Of a DNA stretch of 64,000 nt, positions 38,327 through 47,244 are shown piece after piece. A program made the position numbers and the translations under genes. Origin of the DNA: Rathayibacter sp. VKM Ac-2759 (GTDB lineage: Bacteria > Actinomycetota > Actinomycetes > Actinomycetales > Microbacteriaceae); the NCBI RefSeq assembly GCF_009834225.1, contig NZ_CP047176.1, positions 3,410,001-3,474,000 of the forward strand, read 5' to 3'. The notes below the pieces were generated by a model. The model was not told the DNA's origin and ran no database searches. It saw only the letters and a list, made by a program, of their open reading frames with translations. Position 1 is the stretch's first letter; each line of letters begins with the position of its first letter.

Positions 38327-39249
38327 TTGATCGCTCCCGTGATGCCCTCGGCGAACGAGCGCTGCAGGATCATGAAGACGATCACCGTGGGCACCGAGGC
38401 CAGGAACACCGCGAGCATGAGGATGCCGTAGTCGACCACGTAGCCGGCGCTGAGATTCGAGATCAGCATCGGCATGGTCTGGAAGTCGTTGTTCACGAGG
38501 ATCACCTTGGGCCAGAGGAAGTTGTTCCACGCGGTCATGAAGGTGATGACCGCCGCCGCCGCGTAGGTCGACTTCATCGACGGCAGGTAGATCCTGGCGA
38601 AGATCCCCAGCTCGCTCACTCCGTCGATCCGGGCGGCCTCGATGATCTCGTGCGGGAACGACCGCGAGGCCTGCCGGAACAGCAGGATGAGGAAGGGCGT
38701 CGAGACCGCGGGGATGACGACCGCGGCGAGCGAGTTGATCATCCCGAGCTCGGCGAAGACCTGGAAGAGCGGGATCATCGTCGCGGCGAACGGGATCATG
38801 ATCGCGATGAGCAGGACCGCCATCACGAAGTCCTTCGTCCGCGAGTGGAAGACCTCGAAGCCGTAGCCGGCGATCGAGCAGACGATCAGGGCGAGCACCG
38901 TGGTGCCCACCGCCACGGTCAGCGAGTTCCAGAGCGCCGAGCCCACGTCCTGCAGCTCGAGCAGGCCCGCGAGATTGTCCAGCAGCGCGGTGCCGGGGAT
39001 GAGGCGGGAGTCGAGCACGTCCTGACTGGTGTTCGTCGCCGAGACGGCCATGAAGTACAGCGGGAAGATCGAGAACACCGCGAAGACCGCCAGGAAGACG
39101 TACTTCGGCAGGCCGCGCAGCCGGGTCGCCACCGACACCGAGCGCACGGGCGCGGTCGCGGGGCGGGAGTCCGAGGGGTCCGTCTCGGGGAGGGAGAGGA
39201 CCGGATCGGTCACCGGCAGGGTGCGGGTGGGGTCAGTCACGCTTGTCAC
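38323..39249 (-). CDS. Sugar ABC importer permease, MalG type
   Basis: 308 aa. A long cytoplasmic N-terminus with a repeated Thr-Asp-Pro pattern (TDPTRTLPVTDPVLSLPETD, roughly three imperfect copies) precedes six transmembrane helices. The EAA motif is EAARIDGVSELGIFARIYLP. It pairs with the MalF-type permease and overlaps its 3-prime end. Two GTG codons are possible: 39249 (17-nt overlap) and 39240 (8-nt overlap, GTGACTGA). The longer form is listed without strong preference. Confidence 0.9.
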   Translation of the reverse strand: MTSVTDPTRTLPVTDPVLSLPETDPSDSRPATAPVRSVSVATRLRGLPKYVFLAVFAVFSIFPLYFMAVSATNTSQDVLDSRLIPGTALLDNLAGLLELQDVGSALWNSLTVAVGTTVLALIVCSIAGYGFEVFHSRTKDFVMAVLLIAIMIPFAATMIPLFQVFAELGMINSLAAVVIPAVSTPFLILLFRQASRSFPHEIIEAARIDGVSELGIFARIYLPSMKSTYAAAAVITFMTAWNNFLWPKVILVNNDFQTMPMLISNLSAGYVVDYGILMLAVFLASVPTVIVFMILQRSFAEGITGAIK

Positions 39250-40189
39250 CGACTTTCAGCTGGGCGAACGCGAGGATCGCGACGAGGATGAGGATCACGT
39301 AGGAGAGCGCCGACGCGTAGCCGAAGTTCGGGTTCTTCAGGAACGAGACCTCGTAGAGGTAGTGCGACATCGACATCGTCGTGTACGCCGGCCCGCCCCG
39401 GGTCAGCGCCCAGGACTCGTCGAAGAGCTGCAGGGTGCCGTTGGTCGACATGATCGCCGTGAGCAGGATGATCGGCTTCAGCTGCGGGATCGTGACGTGC
39501 CAGAAGGTCTGCAGCGCGTTCGCGCCGTCCATCTTCGCCGCCTCGATGCTCGAGTAGTCGACGTTCTGCAGCGCCGCCAGGTAGAAGACCATGTTGTAGC
39601 CCGTCCAGCGCCACAGCAGTCCGAGGATGATGACGAAGCGCGCGGTGTCGGGGTTGCCGAGCCAGTTCACGGGCGAGTCGAGCAGGCCGATCCCCACCAG
39701 CACGTCGTTGACGAAGCCGTCGTTGGCGAAGAGCGTGCGGAAGACCAGGGAGTAGGCGACGAGCGAGACCGCGCACGGCAGGAAGATCGCGGTGCGCCAG
39801 AAGGTCTTGTACTTCAGCGTGCGGCTGTTGAGCAGATTGGCCAGCACCAGCGCCAGGATCAGCATCACCGGCACCTGGATGAGCAGGTAGACGAAGGTGT
39901 TCTGCAGCGTCAGGCGGAAGATCTCGTCCTGCAGCAGTCGCTCGTAGTTGAGCCAGAACGGCTCGGCGTACGACAGGTTGGCGCCGCGGCCCGTCTGCAG
40001 CGAGAGCAGGAACGCCTGCGCCATCGGCAGGAAGCTGACCAGCAGGATCAGCAGCGATGCCGGCAGGAGGAAGGCCCAGCCGGTGAGGCTGCGCCGGCGC
40101 TCGCCGGTCATCCGGGGCGGGCGGCGCGTGTCGCGCTGCCGCGGAGAGGGGACGCGCGGTCTCGGGCGCGGTGGGGCGGAGGTCGTCAC
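39233..40189 (-). CDS. Sugar ABC importer permease, MalF type
   Basis: 318 aa with a Pro/Arg-rich cytoplasmic tail, six transmembrane helices and the EAA motif EAAKMDGANALQTFWHVTIP (about residue 218). GTG start, 73 nt after the receptor gene, with an intervening strong hairpin. It forms the translocation channel with the MalG-type subunit. No cognate ATPase gene lies in this operon; actinomycete CUT1 systems often share an MsiK-type ATPase encoded elsewhere. Confidence 0.9.
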   Translation of the reverse strand: MTTSAPPRPRPRVPSPRQRDTRRPPRMTGERRRSLTGWAFLLPASLLILLVSFLPMAQAFLLSLQTGRGANLSYAEPFWLNYERLLQDEIFRLTLQNTFVYLLIQVPVMLILALVLANLLNSRTLKYKTFWRTAIFLPCAVSLVAYSLVFRTLFANDGFVNDVLVGIGLLDSPVNWLGNPDTARFVIILGLLWRWTGYNMVFYLAALQNVDYSSIEAAKMDGANALQTFWHVTIPQLKPIILLTAIMSTNGTLQLFDESWALTRGGPAYTTMSMSHYLYEVSFLKNPNFGYASALSYVILILVAILAFAQLKVGDKRD

Positions 40190-40224
40190 GGGGTGCTCGC
40201 AATCTGCAGGAGGGGAGGGAGGAG

Positions 40225-40256
40225 GGCCGGGCCGGGGCGTCGGCCCCGGCCCGGCC
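40225..40256 (-). terminator. Very strong intercistronic hairpin after the sugar-binding protein gene
   Basis: A perfect 14-bp GC-only stem (arms 40225-40238 and 40243-40256) with a 4-nt loop begins 7 nt after the receptor stop codon. No T-run follows. It may be a partial terminator or a 3-prime stabilising stem-loop that keeps receptor mRNA more abundant than permease mRNA. Confidence 0.65.
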
Positions 40257-40262
40257 GGACGG

Positions 40263-41573
40263 TCAGCTCATCGCGAACTCGACGTTCGCCTGCGCCTCCT
40301 CGAGCGCCTTGGCCGGGTCGGCGCCTCCGATGATCTGCGTGATCGCCGCGCTGACGGAGTCGCGGCCCTCGTAGTAGTACGCACCGGTGTTGTTGCTGGG
40401 CACCTCGGCGCCGAACTGCGCGACCTCGGCGAAGATCGGCTGTCCGCCGAAGTACTCGCTGGGCTGCTCGTACGCGGCGGAGGAGGCGGCGGGCAGCCAG
40501 TTCGCGACGGCGCCGGTGGCGGGGAGGATCGTGTCGTACAGCTCGGTCGAGCCGGCGAAGGTCGACGCGAGGAAGTCGGTCGCGAGGTCGACGTCGGCGT
40601 TGGAGCTGATCGTCCACGACGATCCGCCGTTGGCCGAGTAGTTGGTCGCGCCGCTCACGCCGTCGAGCGAGGGCAGGTTGGTGACCTCCCACTTGCCGGC
40701 CTGGTCCTCGGCCGCCTGGATGGAGCCGACGATCCAGATGCCGTTGATGGTGCCGCCGACGGAGCCGTTCACGAAGGTGCCGAGGTACTCGTCCCACGAG
40801 TTCACCTCGACGAAGACACCCGACTCGACGAGCTGCTTGTAGGTGTCGATCGCGGTGAGCAGCGCCTCGTTGTCGCTGATCGTGGGCATGCCCTCGTCGT
40901 CGAAGAGGCTGGCGCCCGCGCTCTGCAGCATCATCATGATCATGTCGGCGGAGCCGGCCTGGCCCGACAGCAGCGGCGAGCCGGTCTTCGCCAGGACGTC
41001 CTTCCCCTTGGTGATGAACTCGTCCCAGGTGATGTCGGTGAAGTCGTCGATCGTGTAGCCGGCCGCCTCCAGGACGTCGGTGCGCAGCGCCGTGACCGCG
41101 GTGCCCGAGTCGAACGGGACGCCGTAGTTGACGCCGTCGACGGTGGAGTACGCGGTGACCGCCTCGGGGAACTCCGAGAAGTCCACGGCGTCGGTCGAGA
41201 TCTCGCTGAAGATCTCGGGGTAGTTGAGCGCGTTCTTCTGGAACGCGTTGTTCTGCATCAGGAAGATGTCCGGCAGCTCCTCGTACTGCCGCGACTGGGC
41301 GAGCGTGGTGAGCTTGGGCTGCAGGTCCTCCCACGGCGTCTCGATGACCTCGAGCTCGAACTCGGGGTGGTCCTTCTGGTAGATCTTCTCGGCCTCCTCG
41401 AGGGCGGCGATGTTGAACGTCGGGTCCCAGGCCCAGACGCTGAGCGTCTGGTCGCCGTCGCCCTCGCCGCCTCCGGAGGAGGAGCCTCCGCCGGCCGAGC
41501 AGGCGCTCAGGGCGAGGGTGAGCGGGAGGGCGAGGGCCACGGCCGTCGTGACCTTCTTGGTGAATGTGCGCAC
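40263..41573 (-). CDS. Sugar-binding lipoprotein (SBP family 1)
   Basis: 436 aa receptor of a CUT1-type sugar importer. The signal peptide ends in lipobox LSAC (Cys at residue 25), followed by a Gly/Ser linker. The mature part has TLSVWAWDPTFN, SRQYEELPDIFLMQNN, YGVPFDSGTA and NGIWIVGS segments typical of family-1 sugar receptors. It lies between the GH43 enzyme and its permeases, so the ligand is probably galactose or galacto-oligosaccharide released by GH43. Hairpins stand on both sides of the gene. Confidence 0.92.
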   Translation of the reverse strand: MRTFTKKVTTAVALALPLTLALSACSAGGGSSSGGGEGDGDQTLSVWAWDPTFNIAALEEAEKIYQKDHPEFELEVIETPWEDLQPKLTTLAQSRQYEELPDIFLMQNNAFQKNALNYPEIFSEISTDAVDFSEFPEAVTAYSTVDGVNYGVPFDSGTAVTALRTDVLEAAGYTIDDFTDITWDEFITKGKDVLAKTGSPLLSGQAGSADMIMMMLQSAGASLFDDEGMPTISDNEALLTAIDTYKQLVESGVFVEVNSWDEYLGTFVNGSVGGTINGIWIVGSIQAAEDQAGKWEVTNLPSLDGVSGATNYSANGGSSWTISSNADVDLATDFLASTFAGSTELYDTILPATGAVANWLPAASSAAYEQPSEYFGGQPIFAEVAQFGAEVPSNNTGAYYYEGRDSVSAAITQIIGGADPAKALEEAQANVEFAMS

Positions 41574-41639
41574 GATGATCTGTTCCTTCTGTGTGGGTGC
41601 AGGGGTGATGAGTGCAGGTCGAGGGGTACGGGTCGGAGT

Positions 41640-41659
41640 GCGCCCGGCGAGCCGGGCGC
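41640..41659 (-). terminator. GC-rich hairpin between GH43 and sugar-binding protein genes
   Basis: Perfect inverted repeat GCGCCCGGC-GA-GCCGGGCGC located 13 nt after the GH43 stop. No T-run follows. It probably attenuates or protects transcripts at this junction. Confidence 0.5.
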
Positions 41660-41672
41660 GAGGAGAGGCGGG

Positions 41673-44642
41673 TCAGCCGACCGGCCGCCAGGGGCCGTAG
41701 GGGTCGCCGGGGGCCTGGTTGCGGGTCCACCACTTCGCCTGGAAGCGCTTCCCCTGGTGCACGACGATCTCGCCGGTGTCGAAGATGCGCGACGCCGTCC
41801 AGACGGCGGTGCCGTCGGGCGCGGTCGTGATCTGCTGCCAGGGGCCGTTCACGTCGCCCGGAGTCTGGTTGCTCGAGTACCACGAGGCCCGCCACTCGGA
41901 GCCCGCGAAGAGGACGGTGTCGCCCTTCTGGTACACCGCGGTCGCCGACCAGGCGGCGCGGACCTTCAGGTCGAGCCGCGCCTCGACGCCGGCGCTGCCG
42001 GTGGCGAGGAGGCTCGGGACGACCGACAGCGTGGCGGTGCGATCCCCCGCGGTCGCGGTGTCGAATCCGGTGACCGTGTACTCGGCGGTCCCGAGAACAC
42101 GCGTCGTGCCGTCGGCGAGGGTCGCGGTGACGGCGACGGCCGCGGGGTCGAAGACCGACCCGACCGGCACCTGGAGTGTCGACGGGGTCACGGCGATCGA
42201 GCGGACTGCCGTCTCGCTGCCCTGACGGCGGAGCGACAGCGCGTCGACGGTGAGGCTCCGGCCGCCGGGACCGGTCGCGAGGATCGTGACGCGCGCCGTG
42301 CCCGCCGGGAGGACGAACTCCTCCGAGGCGACGTCCGCCCATCCGCTCGTCACGGGGATGTCGGTGGCGTGCTCGGTGCCGTCGGCGCCGGTCACGACGA
42401 CCCGAGCCGCCGAGAGCCCGCCGGGGTTGTCCGCGCGGAGGGTGAGGGCGTAGACGCCGGCCGGCACGTCGTTCTCCTGCTGCACGCCGCCCGAGAAGGC
42501 CTGCGCCGCCCCGAGTCGGAGCGCGAAGCGCGAACCGTCGGCTCCGGGCGAGGGGTTGGAGACGAAGGCGGTGGTCGAGGAGGCGGGGTCGGTGACCTGC
42601 GTCCAGCCGGTCACCGTGCTGACGGCGATCCGGTCGGCCGCGAAGTCGGGGTTCAGGATCCAGTTGTTGCCGGAGCCCGCCTGCCACTCGCCGGTGCGGG
42701 CGTTCAGGTCCCACTCGCTGAGCGAGTTGAAGCGCACGTCGGCGCCCGTTCCGCTGAGCGGCACCCACTGGTTGTAGCCGAGCCCGTTCCAGGCGAAGTC
42801 GGCCCAGCGGTCGCCGGCGTAGACCACCGTGTCCTGCTCGGTGCCCTGCACCGTGAGGAAGAAGCCGCTCTGCGTGACGTGGCTGTAGTCCTTCTCGGTG
42901 CCGGGGAGCACGTACATGCTCGAGTAGGGCCCCTGGATCCGCCCCTCGAGCGAGCGCACGAGGTAGGTCTGCGAGGTGTTCCAGCCGTGCAGGTCCGAGC
43001 TGGCGACGTAGTACTGCCCGTCGAGCTTGAACATCGCGTTGCCCTCGCGGCCGGCTCCGCGGTACACCTCCACGGCGGTCTCGATCGAGAGCGAGTCCGC
43101 GTCGCTGATCCTGGCGACGTAGGTGCGGCTCCGGCCGTCGCGGTACGAGAAGACGAGGTAGTCGGTGCCGTCGTCGTCGGTGAAGACGGTCTGGTCGCCG
43201 GTGCCCTGGTTCCACCCCGGCTTGCCGGGGTTCTCGTAGACGCCGGGGATGCGGGTCTGCAGGTTCGCGTACTCGAAGTCGGCGACGGGCGAGTCGCCGC
43301 TGAGGAAGAGGACGCCGGCGTTGGTGACCCGGGCCGGGTCGGGGCTCTCGAACTGCGTGAGGAGCACGTAGCGCCCCGTGTTCTCGTTGTAGGCGACGCC
43401 GAGGCGGCCGATCCACACCGAGTCGGCGAGCGTCTCCATGTCCGAGAAGTAGCTGCCGGCGACGTCCTTCGTCGTCGGGATGTGGAGCCGAGTGTCCTTC
43501 GTCGCGACGTCGTTCTCGAAGGTCCAGTGCACGAGGTCCTCGGAGGAGTACGCGGTGACCGCGACGAAGTCGCCCTCCCCCGCCCGCGTGTAGGTGCGGG
43601 TCGGGTCGTCGTAGTAGAGCTGCGAGCCGGTGTACTCGACGCCGTACCAGTAGTACCGGTCGCCGAAGCGGAAGATGCCGCCGCCCTGCGAGAAGATCGG
43701 GTCGCCCGCGGTGTCGAGCCAGAAGCGGTTGTTCTCGATCGTCTCGAGGCCGCCGTCCGAGAGGGGCTCGAGCTCGGCGGCCGTGTCCTGCAGGGCGTTC
43801 TTGGCGGCGACCACGGAGGCGTTCGCGGCGCTCGGATCGTCGAGGACCTCGCCCGCGCTCACCGTCGCCGCGGCGAAGGGCGCCCACGAGCCCGCCGTGT
43901 ACGCCGAGGGGACCCGGGTGCGGTACCGGTCGAGCATCTCGCGCAGGCCCGAGATCCTGACGAGGGCGCCCTCGGCCGAGGCGAGCTCGGTCCCGGCGGC
44001 GATCAGCTGGGCGTCGGTCGAGGCGGCGGAGTCGCGGACCGCGGTGGCGCGGTCGCGGACGGAGGAGAAGGCCGCCCAGGAGTCGGCCGTGACGTCCTCC
44101 TCGGCGAGGGAGGCCGTCCGGTCGAGCTCGCCGGTGAGACGAGCACGCTCGTCGACGGCGACGGCGGCGGTGAACTCGGCGGAGGCGTGGTTGATGTAGC
44201 CGACGGTGACCACGCGCAGGACGTGGTCGCCGGGCACGAGGCCCGTGTGGCTGAAGATCGGCACCGTGGTGGTCGACCGGGTCCCGCGGTAGTCGGCCGA
44301 GCCGACCTTCACGCCGTCGACGAAGACATCGGCCGTGCCGTTGGTCGTCGCCCTGCGTCCCGAGAGGGAGACCGTCTCGCCCGTGAACGGGATCTCGAAC
44401 GAGGCACCGCCCGTCGCCCACGTGTGCGTGCTGTTCTTCGCCCAGTCGCCCTCGTAGAAGGTCTTGAGGGCGGTGCCGCGGACGGTCGTGGTGTCCGAGA
44501 AGGCGACCGTGGTCGTCCGCACCTCTGCGGCCGAGGCGGGCGCGGACCCGGCGGACGTCAGGCCGGCGAGGACGAGCAGTCCCGCGAGGAGCGCGGCGAC
44601 CAGCCCGTGCAGACGCCCCGGCTCCGTCGTCGTTCGTGTCAT
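41673..44642 (-). CDS. Secreted GH43 enzyme with Ig-like and two CBM5/12 modules (probable exo-beta-1,3-galactanase)
   Basis: 989 aa. Signal peptide (1-39, cleavage near ASAAE); beta-sandwich (41-162); helical FIVAR-like segment (165-292); GH43 domain (about 300-610) starting DTAGDPIFSQGGGIFRFGDRYYWYG; a CBM-like beta-sandwich (about 640-790); an Ig-like domain (800-880); and two CBM5/12 modules at the end (SNQTPGDVNGPW and RNQAPGDPYGPW). The HGGGI-type N-terminal strand and overall order resemble GH43 subfamily 24 exo-beta-1,3-galactanases, in which the usual general-base Asp is replaced. First gene of a LacI-controlled operon ending in a beta-galactosidase, which supports beta-galactan or arabinogalactan as substrate. 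Confidence 0.82.
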   Translation of the reverse strand: MTRTTTEPGRLHGLVAALLAGLLVLAGLTSAGSAPASAAEVRTTTVAFSDTTTVRGTALKTFYEGDWAKNSTHTWATGGASFEIPFTGETVSLSGRRATTNGTADVFVDGVKVGSADYRGTRSTTTVPIFSHTGLVPGDHVLRVVTVGYINHASAEFTAAVAVDERARLTGELDRTASLAEEDVTADSWAAFSSVRDRATAVRDSAASTDAQLIAAGTELASAEGALVRISGLREMLDRYRTRVPSAYTAGSWAPFAAATVSAGEVLDDPSAANASVVAAKNALQDTAAELEPLSDGGLETIENNRFWLDTAGDPIFSQGGGIFRFGDRYYWYGVEYTGSQLYYDDPTRTYTRAGEGDFVAVTAYSSEDLVHWTFENDVATKDTRLHIPTTKDVAGSYFSDMETLADSVWIGRLGVAYNENTGRYVLLTQFESPDPARVTNAGVLFLSGDSPVADFEYANLQTRIPGVYENPGKPGWNQGTGDQTVFTDDDGTDYLVFSYRDGRSRTYVARISDADSLSIETAVEVYRGAGREGNAMFKLDGQYYVASSDLHGWNTSQTYLVRSLEGRIQGPYSSMYVLPGTEKDYSHVTQSGFFLTVQGTEQDTVVYAGDRWADFAWNGLGYNQWVPLSGTGADVRFNSLSEWDLNARTGEWQAGSGNNWILNPDFAADRIAVSTVTGWTQVTDPASSTTAFVSNPSPGADGSRFALRLGAAQAFSGGVQQENDVPAGVYALTLRADNPGGLSAARVVVTGADGTEHATDIPVTSGWADVASEEFVLPAGTARVTILATGPGGRSLTVDALSLRRQGSETAVRSIAVTPSTLQVPVGSVFDPAAVAVTATLADGTTRVLGTAEYTVTGFDTATAGDRTATLSVVPSLLATGSAGVEARLDLKVRAAWSATAVYQKGDTVLFAGSEWRASWYSSNQTPGDVNGPWQQITTAPDGTAVWTASRIFDTGEIVVHQGKRFQAKWWTRNQAPGDPYGPWRPVG

Positions 44643-44670
44643 GAAGATCCTCCGTCATCGCAGGTCCACC

Positions 44671-44690
44671 GTGATACAGCGCTGTACCAC
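44671..44690. promoter_or_regulatory. LacI-type operator O1 (downstream of transcription start)
   Basis: GTGATACAGCGCTGTACCAC is a 20-bp palindrome with a single mismatched pair and the central AGCGCT common to LacI-family sites. It lies 28 bp before the GH43 start codon, just downstream of the predicted transcription start. Confidence 0.75.
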
Positions 44691-44697
44691 GGGAGCG

Positions 44698-44726
44698 AAT
44701 CTAACCGGGAGGAGGCGAAAGGGCAA
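44698..44726 (-). promoter_or_regulatory. Promoter of the GH43-beta-galactosidase operon
   Basis: On the minus strand TTGCCC (44726-44721), a 17-nt spacer and TAGATT (44703-44698). Transcription would start near 44691. Operators O2 and O1 flank it. Confidence 0.65.
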
Positions 44727-44727
44727 G

Positions 44728-44735
44728 AAGCGCTT
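44728..44735. promoter_or_regulatory. LacI-type operator O2 (upstream of -35)
   Basis: AAGCGCTT core palindrome within CAAGAAGCGCTTTCC abuts the -35 element. It is centred 51 bp from O1, near five helical turns. Confidence 0.55.
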
Positions 44736-44743
44736 TCCGGGCC

Positions 44744-45790
44744 TCAGCGCGTCGTGCCGCGGGCGATCACCCGCGACCGGGCGAAGACGGTGGCCGGCGC
44801 CGCGTCGACCCCGTCGATCCGCGCGGTCAACCGCTCGAGCGAGGTCCGGGCGATCCACTCGATCCGCGAGTCCATCGACGTCAGCGGGGGCGTCAGGAAC
44901 GCGGACTCCTCGACGTTGTCGAAGCCGATCACCTGCACGTCCTCCGGGATGCGGAGGCCGCCCTCGCGCAGCGCCGAGATCGCCCCGGTCGCGAGACCGT
45001 CGTTGAAGCAGACCAGTCCGTCGAAGGGGACTCCCGACCGCACGAGCTCGCGGGCGACGCGGAATCCGGAGCCGATGGACCAGTCGTAGCCGGTCACGCC
45101 GACCAGGCGGGGATCGAGGGCGCGCCCCGCGGCCGCCAGCTCCTCGGACACCCCGCGCATTCTCAGCTCGGCGTTGCCCTCCCGGGCGGTGCCGATGACG
45201 GCGGCGTCGAAGGGCATGTGGGCTCCCACCACGGCGAGGGAGGTGCTGCCCCGCTCGAGGAGGTGGGCGGCGGCGGCCCGGGCATCGGCCACGTCGTCGG
45301 TCGTCACCCTGTCGGCGAGGTCGAAGGTGTCCCGGGTTCCGACGCAGACCAGGGGGAACTCGACCTCGAAGGCGGACCGGTCGAGGGTCTCGTGCTCCGA
45401 GAGCGAGAGCAGCAGCCCGTCGGTGCGCTGGGAGTCGAAGCGCTGCAGCAGCCGACGGGAGCCGTCGATCCCGTCGTCGGGGTAGGTCGTCACGTAGACC
45501 GCGAGGCCCATGTCGCGCGCCGTCTCGATGACGGCCTCGGCCAGCTCGGCGAGGTACGCCGCCTTGAGCGTCGGGACCGCCAGGGAGACCGCGTCCGTGC
45601 GCCCCCGGGTCAGGCTGCGGGCGGCGATGTTGACCGTGTAGCCGAGCTCCCGCACGGCCGCCTCCACACGCGCGCGCGTCTGCTCCGACATGCGGCCCGT
45701 GCCGTTGACGGCGTTCGACGCGGTCTTGAGGGAGACGCCGGCGCTCTCCGCCACCGAGGCGAGGGTGGCCCTCCTGCGGGGTTGTGCCAT
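44744..45790 (-). CDS. LacI-family repressor of the galactan operon
   Basis: 348 aa. The N-terminal helix-turn-helix and hinge (residues 8-60, with VSLKTASNAVNG and SLTRGRTDAV) are followed by a periplasmic-binding-protein-like effector domain (VYVTTYPDDG, VTTDDVADARAAAAHLLERG, GFDNVEESAFLTPPLTSMD). It lies immediately upstream of, and in the same direction as, the GH43 operon, with two matching operators between the genes. A galactoside or galactose is the likely inducer, by context. Confidence 0.92.
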   Translation of the reverse strand: MAQPRRRATLASVAESAGVSLKTASNAVNGTGRMSEQTRARVEAAVRELGYTVNIAARSLTRGRTDAVSLAVPTLKAAYLAELAEAVIETARDMGLAVYVTTYPDDGIDGSRRLLQRFDSQRTDGLLLSLSEHETLDRSAFEVEFPLVCVGTRDTFDLADRVTTDDVADARAAAAHLLERGSTSLAVVGAHMPFDAAVIGTAREGNAELRMRGVSEELAAAGRALDPRLVGVTGYDWSIGSGFRVARELVRSGVPFDGLVCFNDGLATGAISALREGGLRIPEDVQVIGFDNVEESAFLTPPLTSMDSRIEWIARTSLERLTARIDGVDAAPATVFARSRVIARGTTR

Positions 45791-45865
45791 GTCGTCCTGT
45801 CTCCGCTGCCCCGGACCTCCGGCCCGAGTCCTCCAGTATGGCGAAACCGTCGCGTTCGCCCCGGG

Positions 45866-47233
45866 TCAGCGCGTGAGGGCGCTCCCGGAGTCGCGGCTCA
45901 GCCGGGCCGCCGCGACCAGCGGCACGAGCGTGAGCGCGGCCATCGCGAGGAACGCGAAGCGGTAGGGCACGAGACCGGGGCCGAACGCCGAGCCGACGGC
46001 CAGCGCGATCCCGCCCGCCGCGACTCCGAAGCCCGCCGCGACCTGCTGGGTCGTCGCGCTCAGCGTGTTCGCGCCCGACATCCCCTCGGGCGGCACCTCG
46101 GCGAAGGTGACGGTGTTGTAGGCCGTGAACCCCGCCGAGCGGGCGACGCCGCTGAGCACCAGCAGCGCGACGATCGCCGGGATCGGCACGTCGTCGGTAA
46201 GGAACGCCATCGCCGCCATGCAGGCGACCCCGACCAGGTTCGAGACGACCAGCACCGCGCGGAACCCCGCGGTGCGCAGCAGCCAGGTCGTCGCCGGCTT
46301 GATCGCCAGGTTGCCGACGAACAGCGCGAGCACGACGGACCCCGCCTGCACCGCGTCCCAGCCGAAGGCGTCCTGGAACAGCAGCGGCAGCAGGAACGGC
46401 ACCGCGCTGATCGTCGCGCGGTAGAGCGAACCGCTGGCGTTGGCGACGCGGAAGGTGGCGAAGCGGAACGCGTCGAGGCGGACGAGCGGGTGCGGAGTGC
46501 GTCGCAGGTGCCGCACCGCCACGAGCGTGACGGCCGCGCCGGCGACGGCGAGGGCCGGGGCGAGCGGGTCGATCCGGTCGGCCGAGACGAGACCGGAGGC
46601 GCCGACCAGCGCGCCGAGGCCGACGGCGACGAGCACGAGGCCCGTGACGTCGAGCGGCGGCGGCACCGCCTCGGCCGTCGCCGGGATGATGCGCCGGGCG
46701 ATCACGAACGCGACCACGCCGAGCGGCAGGTTGATCAGGAAGATCCAGTGCCACGAGGCGTAGGTGGTGAGCAGCCCGCCGACGAAGGGCGCGACGATCG
46801 GAGCGACGAGGCCGGGCCAGACGAGGATCGCGATCGCGCGGATGATCCCCTCGCGCGGCGTGACGCGGAGCACCGCGAGCCGGCCGACCGGCACCATCAG
46901 CGCACCGCCGACCCCCTGCAGCACCCGTGCCGCCACGAGCAGCGGCAGGGTCGGGCTGAGCGCGCACAGCAGCGACGCGATCGTGAAGACCGCGATCGCG
47001 AGCGTGAAGACGCGGCGCACGCCGAAGCGCTCGCTGAGCCAGCCCGAGGCGGGGATGAGCACCGCGACGGTGAGGAGGAACGCGGTGACGGTGATCGCGA
47101 CCGCCGCGGAGTCGACGCCCAGGTCGGCGCCGATCGCGGGCGCCGCCGTGGTCACGATCGTCGCGTCGAGGTTCTCCATGAAGAAGCAGCCCGCGACGAG
47201 GAGGGCGATGGCGCGTTGGCGTCGGGGATCCAG
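45866..47233 (-). CDS. MFS exporter, DHA2 family, probable CTG start
   Basis: 455 aa with about 14 predicted transmembrane helices. The start of helix 1 reads ALLVAGCFFMENLDATIVTT, motif A is SERFGVRRV, and motif C-like APIVAPFVGG follows; these mark a multidrug antiporter. No ATG or GTG exists in frame before helix 1 for a long way. A CTG at 47233 is preceded by a perfect AGGAGG (47239-47244) at 5-nt spacing, and I choose it. A TTG at 47329 would overlap the divergent gene; the ATG at MENLD would truncate helix 1. It is divergent from the NIPSNAP-like gene. Confidence 0.85.
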   Translation of the reverse strand: MDPRRQRAIALLVAGCFFMENLDATIVTTAAPAIGADLGVDSAAVAITVTAFLLTVAVLIPASGWLSERFGVRRVFTLAIAVFTIASLLCALSPTLPLLVAARVLQGVGGALMVPVGRLAVLRVTPREGIIRAIAILVWPGLVAPIVAPFVGGLLTTYASWHWIFLINLPLGVVAFVIARRIIPATAEAVPPPLDVTGLVLVAVGLGALVGASGLVSADRIDPLAPALAVAGAAVTLVAVRHLRRTPHPLVRLDAFRFATFRVANASGSLYRATISAVPFLLPLLFQDAFGWDAVQAGSVVLALFVGNLAIKPATTWLLRTAGFRAVLVVSNLVGVACMAAMAFLTDDVPIPAIVALLVLSGVARSAGFTAYNTVTFAEVPPEGMSGANTLSATTQQVAAGFGVAAGGIALAVGSAFGPGLVPYRFAFLAMAALTLVPLVAAARLSRDSGSALTR

Positions 47234-47238
47234 GAGTG

Positions 47239-47244
47239 CCTCCT
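47239..47244 (-). promoter_or_regulatory. Shine-Dalgarno AGGAGG before a CTG start
   Basis: A perfect AGGAGG on the minus strand ends 5 nt before CTG at 47233, the only plausible initiator for the exporter that keeps its first helix intact. Confidence 0.65.

Noticed and set aside
39948..45089. 1713-codon open frame on the plus strand across the galactan operon
   Set aside because: It is the GC-driven antisense shadow of well-supported minus-strand genes (GH43, receptor, permeases); composition is Arg/Gly/Val-rich with no domain.
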